Source: Sphingomonas pokkalii
Lineage (GTDB): Bacteria; Pseudomonadota; Alphaproteobacteria; Sphingomonadales; Sphingomonadaceae
Direction of reading: 5' to 3'
DNA: 64,000 bases
Assembly (NCBI RefSeq): GCF_003096275.1
Contig: NZ_QENQ01000001.1
Location: 819,703-883,702 of the forward strand
Position 1 is the first letter of the stretch, and every line of letters starts with the position of its first letter. The notes beneath the pieces were generated by a model. That model was not told the DNA's origin. It saw only the letters and a list, made by a program, of their open reading frames with translations, and searched no databases. A program made the position numbers and the translations under genes. This document shows positions 52,315 to 61,323 of the stretch, in pieces.

Positions 52315-53085
52315 ATGGAAAAGCGCCATGCAGGCAAGGTCGCGGTCGTAACGGGTGGCGCGCATGGCATCGGCCGTGCCTTTGCCGTGCGCCTGGCGTC
52401 GGAGGGGGCGGACGTCGCCGTTGTCGACATCAACCCCGCGACCCAGACGCTGGACGAAATCCGCACGGTCGGCGGTCGTGCCGTCGTGTTCAACCGCGAT
52501 ATCAGCGATCCCAATGAAGTGGCCGGCTTGGGGGAAGACGTTGAGCGCGCCTTTGGCCGCTGCGACATCCTGGTCAACAATGCGGGCATCTTCCCGAGCT
52601 GCCGCTTCGAGGATCTCGACCTCGCAGGCTGGCGGCGCATGATGGCCGTCAATCTCGACTCGGTCTTTCTGGTGTCGAAGCGCTTCGTGCCGGCAATGCG
52701 CGAGCGTCGCTGGGGGCGGGTGATCAACATGGCCTCGAACAGCTTCGGCCAGGTCGCGCCGGGACTGACCCATTACATCGCCAGCAAGGGCGGCGTGATC
52801 GGGTTCACCCGAGCGCTGGCGAGCGAACTGGGGGCGGAGGGCATTACCGTAAACGCCATCGCACCGGGGTTCACCCGGACCGAAGGCACGCTTGCGCGCG
52901 AGCCCAATTTCCGCGGTCTGACGTCCGAACAGCTCTACGGTATCCTCGCCGAACGCCAGGCAATTCCGCGGGCGCCGACGCCGGAGGACATGGCGGGCGT
53001 CCTGTCGTTCCTAGCGAGTTCGGATGCGGATCTCATCACCGCGCAGACCTTCTACGTGGACGGCGGACTGGTTCGAGCCTCCTGA
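52315..53085 (+). CDS. Short-chain dehydrogenase/reductase
   Basis: The 256-residue classical SDR has the TGGAHGIG cofactor motif, NNAG, catalytic YIASK (Tyr-x3-Lys) and the PGFTRTE region. An Asp at the end of the second strand (VVDINP) favours NAD. It starts 44 bases after the FAH stop. The likely role is alcohol or dihydrodiol oxidation in the same pathway. Confidence 0.88.
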   Translation: MEKRHAGKVAVVTGGAHGIGRAFAVRLASEGADVAVVDINPATQTLDEIRTVGGRAVVFNRDISDPNEVAGLGEDVERAFGRCDILVNNAGIFPSCRFEDLDLAGWRRMMAVNLDSVFLVSKRFVPAMRERRWGRVINMASNSFGQVAPGLTHYIASKGGVIGFTRALASELGAEGITVNAIAPGFTRTEGTLAREPNFRGLTSEQLYGILAERQAIPRAPTPEDMAGVLSFLASSDADLITAQTFYVDGGLVRAS

Positions 53086-53171
53086 TACGCGCGCTGCCCG
53101 CCGATCCGGCCGGCGCGCCCGCACCAGTCGGCTCCGTTCAACACGTACTCAAGGGTAAGGAGAATGGCAGC

Positions 53172-53723
53172 ATGACCACACCACCCAATGCACAGTTCCG
53201 CCATGTCGGATTATATGTGCGCGATATCGACACGATGGCAGGTTTTTACAGCCGGGTGCTCGGCATGGCCGTCACCGATACCGGCGTGTCCGACCGCGGC
53301 CGGATCGTGTTCCTCAGCCGCAGCGAAACCGAACATCATCAGATCGTGCTGATCGAAGGACGCAAGGAGGAAATGGGCACGGGCCTCATCAACCAACTCT
53401 CCTTTCGGCTGGACTCGCTGAAGGATTTGCAGACCTTCAACGACATTCTGAAGCGCGAAGGGGTTCGGGTGGACCGAACGATGAACCACGGCAATGCGTG
53501 GAGCATCTATTGCTACGATCCCGAAGGCAATCGTATCGAGCTTTATGCCGGGTCGCCCTGGTATGTAGCGCAGCCTTGCGCCGAGACGCTCGATCTGGAT
53601 GCGCCGGAGGCCGAGATCTACGCCAGGACCGAAGCCATGGTCCGCAACAACCCCACCTATGTTTCGGCCGAGGACTGGGCGCGCGGGCTTGCCGAAAAGG
53701 TGCACGGCACGGCGCAGGGGTGA
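53172..53723 (+). CDS. VOC-family protein, catechol dioxygenase-like
   Basis: The 183-residue single-module VOC protein has RHVGLYVRDIDTMAGFY at its start, a central HHQIVL and a closing CYDPEGNRIELYAG, giving the His-His-Glu metal site of extradiol dioxygenases and glyoxalases. The first ATG follows AGGGTAAGGAG. Its position between SDR and hydrolase genes of a catabolic run supports a dioxygenase role. Confidence 0.82.
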   Translation: MTTPPNAQFRHVGLYVRDIDTMAGFYSRVLGMAVTDTGVSDRGRIVFLSRSETEHHQIVLIEGRKEEMGTGLINQLSFRLDSLKDLQTFNDILKREGVRVDRTMNHGNAWSIYCYDPEGNRIELYAGSPWYVAQPCAETLDLDAPEAEIYARTEAMVRNNPTYVSAEDWARGLAEKVHGTAQG

Positions 53724-53781
53724 AGCGGGTTCGCCGGCCACATCGAATTGGGGCCGGCGGACGGGGTAGGGACGACGGGGC

Positions 53782-54717
53782 ATGACGATCGATCGCGATT
53801 TCCAGGCCATTCTCGACGTTATCAACGCGTTGCCGCCGATCGACTTCGCGCGGCCGCCTTTGGAGATTGCGCGGGAAATGCGCGGCTCCCCCGTCTTGAT
53901 ACCGCCTTTGCCGCACGCCGTTGCGGTCGAGGTGCGCAGGGTGCCGGCCGAGGATGGCTTTCCGGTTCCGGTGCGAATCTACCGGCCCGCGACGCCGCGC
54001 CCGCATCCGGTTCTCCTGAACATCCATGGCGGCGGTTGGGTTCGCGGATCGCTGGACGGGGATGAATATCGCTGCCACTTCATCGCGCACCGCGCGGAGT
54101 GCGCCATCCTCTCCATCGACTATCGGCTTGCGCCGGAACATCCTTATCCCCGCCCGCTGGAGGATTGCTACGCCGTCCTCGCATGGGCGGCAGCGAATGC
54201 CGCGGCGCTGGGCTTCGATCCGGTGCGGGTAGGGATTGCCGGCGACAGCGCGGGTGCCAACCTTGCCGCTGCGGTGGCGCTGATGGCGCGCGATCGCGCG
54301 GGGCCGGCGTTGTGCTGCCAGATACTGACCTGCCCGGTGTGCGATCACGATTTCGACCGTCCCTCCTACGTCGAAAACGGGGAAGGCAAGTTGCTGACCC
54401 GCGCGCTGATGATGTGGTTCTGGCAGCAATATGCGCGCGAGGCGGATCGCAATGATCCGTATCTGAGCCCGTTGCGTGCACAGGATTTGCGCGGTCTTCC
54501 CCCGGCCTTGGTGCTGACGGCCGAACATGATCCGCTGCGGGACGAGGGCGAAGCCTATGCCGCGACACTCTCGGCGGCGGGCAACAAGGTCGTGGCGAAA
54601 CGGATCGCAGGGGTGATCCACGCCTTCCAATCCATCGCCGTCCAGCATCCGAGCAGCATCGAGGCGCTTCGGACAACCGCAGACTTTGCTGCGCAGCATT
54701 TCGGGCAGACAGCCTAG
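53782..54717 (+). CDS. Alpha/beta hydrolase (hormone-sensitive-lipase type esterase)
   Basis: The 311-residue esterase has the oxyanion-hole HGGGWVRG, nucleophile Ser in GDSAGAN, an Asp in TAEHDPL and a His in GVIHAFQ, characteristic of the HSL family. It lacks a signal peptide and so acts in the cytoplasm, on ester or lactone substrates. It ends the thiolase-led run, 58 bases after the VOC gene. Confidence 0.88.
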   Translation: MTIDRDFQAILDVINALPPIDFARPPLEIAREMRGSPVLIPPLPHAVAVEVRRVPAEDGFPVPVRIYRPATPRPHPVLLNIHGGGWVRGSLDGDEYRCHFIAHRAECAILSIDYRLAPEHPYPRPLEDCYAVLAWAAANAAALGFDPVRVGIAGDSAGANLAAAVALMARDRAGPALCCQILTCPVCDHDFDRPSYVENGEGKLLTRALMMWFWQQYAREADRNDPYLSPLRAQDLRGLPPALVLTAEHDPLRDEGEAYAATLSAAGNKVVAKRIAGVIHAFQSIAVQHPSSIEALRTTADFAAQHFGQTA

Positions 54718-55043
54718 CACAGGAACGCGTCGGCGGCGCGTTCCGCATTTCCCGTCCGCAGCCGTTCGACTCGCACCGCGGGATGTGCGGAACGGCTTGT
54801 GCCAAAGCAGTACGATCCGGCGCGGCGGTGGTGCGCGTGAACGCGACCATCAGGACGCGCGCTGCCGCAGGGCGTGGCAATTTATAACAAAATCAATGTT
54901 CTGTCTTCTTCGTCGGCGACGAGATTCGATGGCGGTGGAGAATGTCCCGGCCACGTTTCCAGCGCATTTTTGTCCCGCCTACTGCCGTTGCAGAAAAACC
55001 GAACACCTGTTAGGTTTGACGCAAATCAATAAGGAGAGGACGC
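54718..55043. promoter_or_regulatory. Intergenic region with candidate IclR operator
   Basis: No gene is seen. An imperfect palindrome at 54997-55016, AACCGAACACCTGTTAGGTT, matches its reverse complement at 16 of 20 positions and ends 27 bp before the IclR gene start. IclR regulators commonly bind near their own promoters. AGGAGAGG just before 55044 is the ribosome-binding site. Confidence 0.5.
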
Positions 55044-55892
55044 ATGGAACTTGCCAGACTTGGCCAGGCCCTGGGTGAACGCTGGGTGGCCGGCCACGAA
55101 CGCGACGATACCGATCAGATCGTGAAATCCGCCGGTCGCGTGCTCCGCATTCTCGAACTGTTCGATGTGCTCAAGCGCGAAGCGCTGGTGTCCGAAGTGT
55201 CGGAACTGCTGGAGATGCCGCAATCGAGCACCTCGGTGCTGCTGCGCAGCCTCGTCGTCATGGGCTATCTCTCTTATAACGCCCCGACCCGTGCCTTTGC
55301 GCCGACCACGCGGGTTGCCCTGCTCGGCAGCTGGGTGAACGGGCCGCTGCTCAGCGACGGTCCGCTGATCCGCCTCATGCACCGGCTGAACGTGCGCACC
55401 GGCCAGGCGGTCGTGCTCGCTGTCCGCAACCATGTCTGGTCGCAATATATCCATGTCGTCCAGGCTACGAGCCCCGTGCGGCTGTATGTCGTGAAGGGTT
55501 CGCGCCGGCCGCTGGCCTGCTCGGCGACCGGCCTCACGCTGATCGCCGATCTCCCGGACAGCGAAATCAAGCGCATTGGCGTGCGCTACAATGCAGAGCC
55601 GCAGGAAGTCGACGTGAAGGTGCCGGTCGCCACGCTGCTCGACCGCGTGCAGGCGGTGCGGGACAATGGCTATGCATTCCAGCACGACACCGTCACCGCG
55701 GGCGCAGGCGTGATCGCGATGCGGCTGCCGCAGCTCGAAAAGAGCGAAGAACGGCTTTCGATCGGGATCGCGGCACCGACGGAAATCCTTCGCGACAACA
55801 AGGACGAGTTCGTTCTCGCCCTGCACGAGGAAATCGGATCGCATCTGATCGGTCCGGCGGCCGAAGGCGCCCTGCAGCCGGACACGAACTGA
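55044..55892 (+). CDS. IclR-family transcriptional regulator
   Basis: The 282-residue regulator has an N-terminal winged helix (about residues 28-85, VKSAGRVLRILELFDVL) and a C-terminal effector-binding GAF-like domain (GSRRPLACSATG and GVIAMRLP motifs). IclR proteins control aromatic and acetate catabolism. It lies among the thiolase operon, the TonB receptor and the carboxymuconolactone-like gene, so it probably governs this set. Confidence 0.88.
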   Translation: MELARLGQALGERWVAGHERDDTDQIVKSAGRVLRILELFDVLKREALVSEVSELLEMPQSSTSVLLRSLVVMGYLSYNAPTRAFAPTTRVALLGSWVNGPLLSDGPLIRLMHRLNVRTGQAVVLAVRNHVWSQYIHVVQATSPVRLYVVKGSRRPLACSATGLTLIADLPDSEIKRIGVRYNAEPQEVDVKVPVATLLDRVQAVRDNGYAFQHDTVTAGAGVIAMRLPQLEKSEERLSIGIAAPTEILRDNKDEFVLALHEEIGSHLIGPAAEGALQPDTN

Positions 55893-56146
55893 TACCGTTA
55901 CGACAAGCGACCCGATGCCCGATCGGCGCTCGGGTCGCCGTTGCGGCCGAACGCGGTTCGACCGGGTAGTTGCGTGCCCTTTCGGCGCGTCCGCGGGCCC
56001 CATATTCCATGTATGATGGTCGATAATTCCATCTCTGATTGCTCCCCTCCGCGACAATTAGAAGGTCGAAAGGGCGCCCCGGACTGCACTACGGTCGTTC
56101 GACCCGACCGGTAGTTCCGGTGGAAAATACGTGGGGAGAGGCCCGA

Positions 56147-58522
56147 ATGAGATTGAATGCGCGCAAGCTGGCTGTTGTATCGCTTGCCACGATTGCGGCC
56201 GCGTCCGTAGCGACGCCCGCAATGGCACAGACTGCTCCCGCCGGTTCTTCGAGCGATCAACTCGGCGACATCGTGGTCACGGCCCGGAAAGTTGCCGAAA
56301 CGTCTCAGTCGCTTCCCATCACCGTCAATGCGCTCGACAGCAAGGATCTCACGCGGAAAGTGGTCCTGAATGTCCAGGATCTTCAGACGGTAACCCCGGG
56401 CCTCACGATTTCCGCAAACGCCACCGGCGGCTCTCCCATCTTCGCGATTCGCGGTACGTCGACCGAGACCGGGATCGATGGCGGCGTCGCCCTGTATTTC
56501 AACGATGTACCGCTGATCTCGACGGTCGGCATGGTGAACGCCTTCTACGACGTCTCCACCGTCGAAGTGCTCAAGGGGCCGCAAGGCACGCAGTTCGGGA
56601 CCAACACCACCGGCGGTACGATCACGGTCCGCACGAATCTGCCGACGAAGAACTTCGAAGGGTATCTGAAGGCGGGATATGGTAACTATAACCGCCGCGA
56701 AGTAGAGGGAATGGTGAACATTCCCGTGAACGACGTGTTGTCGTTCCGCTTCGCCGGAAATTATGTGAAGCGTGACGGTTATGTGAACAATCCTGCTGGG
56801 GGCGGCGCGGTTCCGGATCGTCTCTCCAACGAGAACCACTACTCGCTTCGTGGGACGATGCTGATGAGCAGCGGCCCGGTCGAGAATGTGCTGATCCTCG
56901 ACTATTACAACCGCGACGAAACCCAGCCCGCCTTCATCCCCATCGCCTTCGGCCCCAACGCGCTTGGGATCAATCCGGGCCTGCTGGGCGAAAAGACCGG
57001 CGATCGTAAGACGGTCTATATGGGACCGAATCCGTCGGGCATCCAGGCGCCCTCGTTCGGGAAGTCCGATCTCTACGGCATCCAGCACAAGGTGAGCATC
57101 GACCTTTCGGACAACCTCACCCTTCGGAACGTGCTCGGTTTCCGGCACGACAATAATACCACGGCGGAAGAGGACAGCGGAACGTCGCTCTATCTGGTGA
57201 ACGTCTACAACAACACGAAGACCGACCAATGGAACAATGACTTCACCTTGCGCTACACCGGTTTGGACAAGCGCTTGCGCCTGAGCGTGGGGGGATACGT
57301 CTCGCAGCAGGACAGGACGCAGGGCATCAACGCCATCGTCGCGCAGAGCTTGTACCTGGCGTTTTTCAAGGCGCCGCTGGATACCAGCGTCTTGAATTTT
57401 GAACGGCACAAGTTCACGTCAAAGGCGGCTTATGCCAATGGTGAGTTCGACATCACCAGCAAGCTCGGCATCTCCGGCGGCATCCGATACAATTGGGACC
57501 ATGTGTCGTCGCGCGTTTCCGCAGCGCAGGCGAACGGTATCCTGCCCCAGGTAGGCCCCATTTTCCTCCGTACGGCCTCGATTCCGTGCGCGCCTCTGGC
57601 GCTGGCTGGATATGCGGACAAGGATCTTGGCAATTGCTTCGCCAAGCGGGCAAGAGATTTCAAGGCACCCAGCTGGAACATCGTCCTCACCAACAAGTTC
57701 AGCCGCGATGTCCTGGCCTACGTCAAGGCGAGCCACGGATATCTTGCCGGAGGAACGAACTTCACGATCCGGGAGGTGCCCTTCTACCAGCCCGAAACCA
57801 CGACGATGTTCGAGGGTGGCCTGAAGGCCGATTGGCGGCTCGGCGACCGCCCCATCCGCACCAATGTCGCGGTCTATTATGGCCGTACGAAGGACAAGCA
57901 GATCAAGTACAACGCAAATTACGATGACGGCTCTTCCGCGTACGGCGTCTTCAATGCGGCGAAGCTTGAGGTTTATGGCTTGGACCTGGAGGTGCGATAC
58001 TCGCCGATCCCGCATCTCACGCTGGATGGCAGCTACAATTACATCCATGCGAAGTTCAAGGATTTCCGCTTCCCCGCTGTCGGCGGAAATGGCGACGGGC
58101 TGACGGGGGCCACGCTGGTGCCCGCAGTGGACCTGAGCGGCGCCACGCCCGCGCAGACGCCCAAGCATCAGGTCAATGCTGCGGCGACCTACGAATGGCC
58201 GATCGATCCGGCGTCGGGCGTCATCTCGACCACGGTTTCCGGCTATTATACGAGTTCGATCAGCCAGACCAACGTCTTCTCGCCGTATGACGCCGCATTC
58301 GGCAAGAAGTACAATATCATCGACGGCTACTTCCTGGCCAACGCATCGCTCAACTGGAAGCACGTTCTGGGCTCGCGGGTCAGCGGCCAATTGTGGGTCC
58401 GAAATATTTTCGACAAGGAGTATATCAGCTTCCGCAATGCGCAGTTGCAGGCATTCGGTTTCTCGAGCGCTATTTTCGGTGCGCCGCGAACCTTCGGCGC
58501 GTCCGCGACGGTCGAATTCTGA
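56147..58522 (+). CDS. TonB-dependent receptor of the 50-59 kb catabolic region
   Basis: This 791-residue outer-membrane receptor has a signal peptide ending AMAQ, a LGDIVVTARKVAETSQ plug start, LKGPQGTQFGTNTTGG signature and a barrel ending TVEF. The ATG at 56147 has GGGGAGAGG upstream, and the frame upstream is not signal-like. It follows the IclR gene by 254 bp and probably imports the substrate of the surrounding enzymes. Confidence 0.92.
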   Translation: MRLNARKLAVVSLATIAAASVATPAMAQTAPAGSSSDQLGDIVVTARKVAETSQSLPITVNALDSKDLTRKVVLNVQDLQTVTPGLTISANATGGSPIFAIRGTSTETGIDGGVALYFNDVPLISTVGMVNAFYDVSTVEVLKGPQGTQFGTNTTGGTITVRTNLPTKNFEGYLKAGYGNYNRREVEGMVNIPVNDVLSFRFAGNYVKRDGYVNNPAGGGAVPDRLSNENHYSLRGTMLMSSGPVENVLILDYYNRDETQPAFIPIAFGPNALGINPGLLGEKTGDRKTVYMGPNPSGIQAPSFGKSDLYGIQHKVSIDLSDNLTLRNVLGFRHDNNTTAEEDSGTSLYLVNVYNNTKTDQWNNDFTLRYTGLDKRLRLSVGGYVSQQDRTQGINAIVAQSLYLAFFKAPLDTSVLNFERHKFTSKAAYANGEFDITSKLGISGGIRYNWDHVSSRVSAAQANGILPQVGPIFLRTASIPCAPLALAGYADKDLGNCFAKRARDFKAPSWNIVLTNKFSRDVLAYVKASHGYLAGGTNFTIREVPFYQPETTTMFEGGLKADWRLGDRPIRTNVAVYYGRTKDKQIKYNANYDDGSSAYGVFNAAKLEVYGLDLEVRYSPIPHLTLDGSYNYIHAKFKDFRFPAVGGNGDGLTGATLVPAVDLSGATPAQTPKHQVNAAATYEWPIDPASGVISTTVSGYYTSSISQTNVFSPYDAAFGKKYNIIDGYFLANASLNWKHVLGSRVSGQLWVRNIFDKEYISFRNAQLQAFGFSSAIFGAPRTFGASATVEF

Positions 58523-58702
58523 TCGAAGGCGGTGGCGTGGCACGGACAAGGGCATGGCGCCGCTCGCGGCGATCTGCTCCCCTGCCACGCCGCACCTGCC
58601 CGCCGCGTGGCGTCGGCCGGGCCATCTAGCGGGTCGTCATCCATCAGGCGCAAGCATTCCCGAGTGGGTGATACAGGGCCTAGCCAAAGGACGGAGTGTC
58701 GG

Positions 58703-59122
58703 ATGCAGGATGTTACCGAACGTGGACTGCGCGTCTTCGCCGAGATCATGGGAGAGGACAAGGCTGCAGAGCTTCGTCAGGGCCTGCAGGGCACCGGCTT
58801 CGGCGCAAGCATTGCGAAACTCGCCACCGACTTTGCGTTCGGCAGCGTCTGGGCCCGCGAGGGAATGGAACGCAAGCAGCGCAGCTTGGTCGTCATCGGG
58901 GTGCTGATCGCGCAACGGCAGACGCTCGAACTGAAGAATCACATCCGGATCGGCCTCACCAACGGGCTTTCGGCGCGCGAGATCGAGGAAGCGCTGATTC
59001 AGGCCATTCCCTATGTCGGGTTTCCGGCGGTGGCGAGTGCGACGTCGGCCGTGGTCGAGGTGCTGCGCGAACGCGGTCTCGATGGGCAGGTCCGCACCGC
59101 TGAGGAGCGCGGCCTGCTATAG
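58703..59122 (+). CDS. Carboxymuconolactone decarboxylase-like protein
   Basis: The 139-residue all-helical protein fits the PcaC-like branch: LELKNHIRIGLTNGLS carries the conserved His, and the AhpD-type Cys-x2-Cys is absent. PcaC decarboxylates 4-carboxymuconolactone in protocatechuate breakdown. No other pca genes lie here, so a related decarboxylase on another substrate is likely. A longer frame upstream to 58532 lacks support. Confidence 0.83.
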   Translation: MQDVTERGLRVFAEIMGEDKAAELRQGLQGTGFGASIAKLATDFAFGSVWAREGMERKQRSLVVIGVLIAQRQTLELKNHIRIGLTNGLSAREIEEALIQAIPYVGFPAVASATSAVVEVLRERGLDGQVRTAEERGLL

Positions 59123-59302
59123 GCCTGGCGTCCCTGCGCGGGCCATCCGGCGCCAGCGCGTCGCGCGGAGTACCTGGCGGTGCCGCTGGAGCAACTTCCC
59201 GAACTGGCGCAGATCAGCACGCGCGTGTTCGTGGCGCACGACCACGGCACGGCGATCTTCGTGCGGCCACAGCACGGATCGCTGGCGCCCGCGGCCTTCG
59301 GA

Positions 59303-59992
59303 TCAGGCCGGCGTCCCGCGGGTTACCGGGATCAGCCCGCCGCTGATCGCCCGGGCCGCGTCGGATGCCAGGAACAGGATCGCGTCGGCAATGGCCTGTG
59401 GGTGGACCCATTGGCTGGTATCCGCGTCCGGCATGTCCGCCCGGTTTGCCGGCGTATCGATGATGCTGGGCAGGACTGCATTCACGGTGACGTTGCCGCC
59501 GTTCAGTTCTGCCGCCAGGCTTTCGGTCAGACGATGGACGCCCGCCTTGGACGCGGCATAGGCGCCCATGCCGGCGGCGGCGTGGAGCGCAGCGCCCGCG
59601 CCGATGTTGAGGATGCGGCCGGCGTTGCTGGCCGATAGCCACGGCAATGCGGCCTTGATCATCGTCGCCGTCGTCCGGAGGTTCATCGCGAACATGCGTT
59701 CCCAGCTGTCGACGCTGCCATCCTGCAACCTTTCCCAGGTGAAGCCGCCGGCGATGTTGACCAGGACGTCGATCCCGCCATGGGCTTGGACGACGGAAGC
59801 GACGGCACGGGCGCAGGCGTCGGTATCGGTGAGGTCCACGCCCCCGAGGTCCAGTGCCCGGGCAAGCGGTTCCGGCGCTGCAGCGGTGAAATCGATCCGC
59901 GCGACCTTGTTACCCGCCTCGGCGAAACTGCGCGCCACGCAGCGCCCCAGCGCGCCGAACCCTCCGGTGACGATGATGCTTCGGCCTGGCAT
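59303..59992 (-). CDS. Short-chain dehydrogenase/reductase
   Basis: The 229-residue classical SDR has TGGFGALG, NIAGG and catalytic YAASK. It begins near the end of the minus-strand dehydrogenase operon, 86 bases after the lipoyl-domain gene. In this setting it may reduce or oxidise a diketone or hydroxyketone related to the E1 substrate. The upstream frame is a shadow of the lipoyl gene. Confidence 0.85.
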   Translation of the reverse strand: MPGRSIIVTGGFGALGRCVARSFAEAGNKVARIDFTAAAPEPLARALDLGGVDLTDTDACARAVASVVQAHGGIDVLVNIAGGFTWERLQDGSVDSWERMFAMNLRTTATMIKAALPWLSASNAGRILNIGAGAALHAAAGMGAYAASKAGVHRLTESLAAELNGGNVTVNAVLPSIIDTPANRADMPDADTSQWVHPQAIADAILFLASDAARAISGGLIPVTRGTPA

Positions 59993-60078
59993 GTCTCTGC
60001 TCCCTGCAAATAACCTCTGGAGCGCGGCGACGGGGCTCGCCCGGCCGATACGGCCCGGCGGCACGCGATCCTCCGGCC

Positions 60079-60309
60079 TTACTCGATGATGCCGAGCACG
60101 GTGCCCACTTCGTACACTTCGCCGGCCGCGGCGATGATCTTGAGCGTCCCGCTCGCCGGGCTTTCGACCTCGTTGGTCGATTTGTCGCTCTCCAGCGCGA
60201 ACAGCGGCTGGCCCTCGACGACCTGGCCGCCATCGGCGACCATCCATTCGGCCAGGGTACCTTCGTTCATCGAAAAGCCGAGTTTGGGCAGAAGGACTTC
60301 AGTTGCCAT
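60079..60309 (-). CDS. Stand-alone lipoyl/biotinyl carrier domain
   Basis: The 76-residue protein is one lipoyl-type hammerhead domain, with the lysine for lipoylation in ESDKSTNEVESP. It lacks the peripheral-subunit-binding and acyltransferase domains of a full E2. The gene follows E1beta by 12 bases. In 2-oxo acid or acetoin dehydrogenase complexes this domain ferries acyl groups from E1; alone it would need another acceptor. Confidence 0.9.
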   Translation of the reverse strand: MATEVLLPKLGFSMNEGTLAEWMVADGGQVVEGQPLFALESDKSTNEVESPASGTLKIIAAAGEVYEVGTVLGIIE

Positions 60310-60321
60310 CGAAGATGCTTC

Positions 60322-61323
60322 CTACTTCGCTAGAGAAATCGCCGCTTCGGCGATGCGGCCGGCGGTCGGCGCATAGGCGCTTTCCAGCGGCTTGGAGAAC
60401 GGCACCGGCGCATAGGGGGCGCCGAGCCGCGCGACGGGTGCCTTGAGCTTGCCGAAGAATGCCGATTGCAGGCTGGCGGCGATTTCAGCGCCCACGCCGA
60501 ATTCGGTCACCGCCTCATGAGTAATCAGGCAGCGGCCGGTCTTGGCGACGGAGGCGAACACCGCTTCCTTGTCCCAGGGGGAGATGGTGCGCAGGTCGAT
60601 GATCTCCGCCGAGACGCCGGCGGCTTCCATCTGCTCCACGGCGGCCAGTGCCTCGGTGAGGACGCGCGAATAGCTGACGATGGTGACGTCCGTTCCCTGC
60701 TTCACCACCTTCGCCTTGCCGAGCGGCACGACATGCCCGGGTGCCGGCGCTTCGCCCTGCGCCCAATAGGCGGGAAGGTTTTCGATATAGAGCACCGGAT
60801 CCGGATCGTCGATCGCGGCCCGCATCAGCCCATAGGCATCGGCCGGGTTCGACGGCGCGACGACCTTGATGCCCGCGGTATGCGCGAACCACGCTTCCAG
60901 ATAGTCGCAATGCTGGCCACCCGAGCCGAAGCCGGTGCCGGTCATCGTGCGGATCACGATGGGCACATGCGTCTGCCCGCCGGACATGAAGCGCAGCTTG
61001 GCCGCGTGATTGACGATCATGTCCATGGCGACGGTGGTGAAGTTCATCAGCATGATCTCGGCCACCGGCTTGTAGCCGACCAGGCTGGCACCGATCGCCG
61101 CGCCGATGATCGCCTGTTCGGCGATCGGCGTCGAACGCACCCGATGCTCGCCGAAGCGGCTCGAAAGCCCCTTGGTCACGCCGACGACGCCGCCATCCTC
61201 GGGATCGGCAACGTCTTCGCCCAGCACCACCACCTTGTCGTCGGCCGCCATGGCATCGGCGATGGCGCTGTTGATCGCCTGCAGGATCGTCACGGGCTTT
61301 GCCTTGGTTGCGGTTCCGGTCAT
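60322..61323 (-). CDS. 2-oxo acid/acetoin dehydrogenase E1 beta subunit
   Basis: The 333-residue transketolase-like beta chain resembles AcoB/PdhB: GEDVADPEDGGVVGVTKG, RSTPIAEQAIIGAA, GTGFGSGGQHCDYLEAW and the LRTISPWD segment. It pairs with the E1alpha gene, with ATGA overlap at 61320-61323. The complex decarboxylates a 2-oxo acid or cleaves a diketone or acetoin with thiamine diphosphate. The specific substrate is not readable. Confidence 0.9.
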   Translation of the reverse strand: MTGTATKAKPVTILQAINSAIADAMAADDKVVVLGEDVADPEDGGVVGVTKGLSSRFGEHRVRSTPIAEQAIIGAAIGASLVGYKPVAEIMLMNFTTVAMDMIVNHAAKLRFMSGGQTHVPIVIRTMTGTGFGSGGQHCDYLEAWFAHTAGIKVVAPSNPADAYGLMRAAIDDPDPVLYIENLPAYWAQGEAPAPGHVVPLGKAKVVKQGTDVTIVSYSRVLTEALAAVEQMEAAGVSAEIIDLRTISPWDKEAVFASVAKTGRCLITHEAVTEFGVGAEIAASLQSAFFGKLKAPVARLGAPYAPVPFSKPLESAYAPTAGRIAEAAISLAK

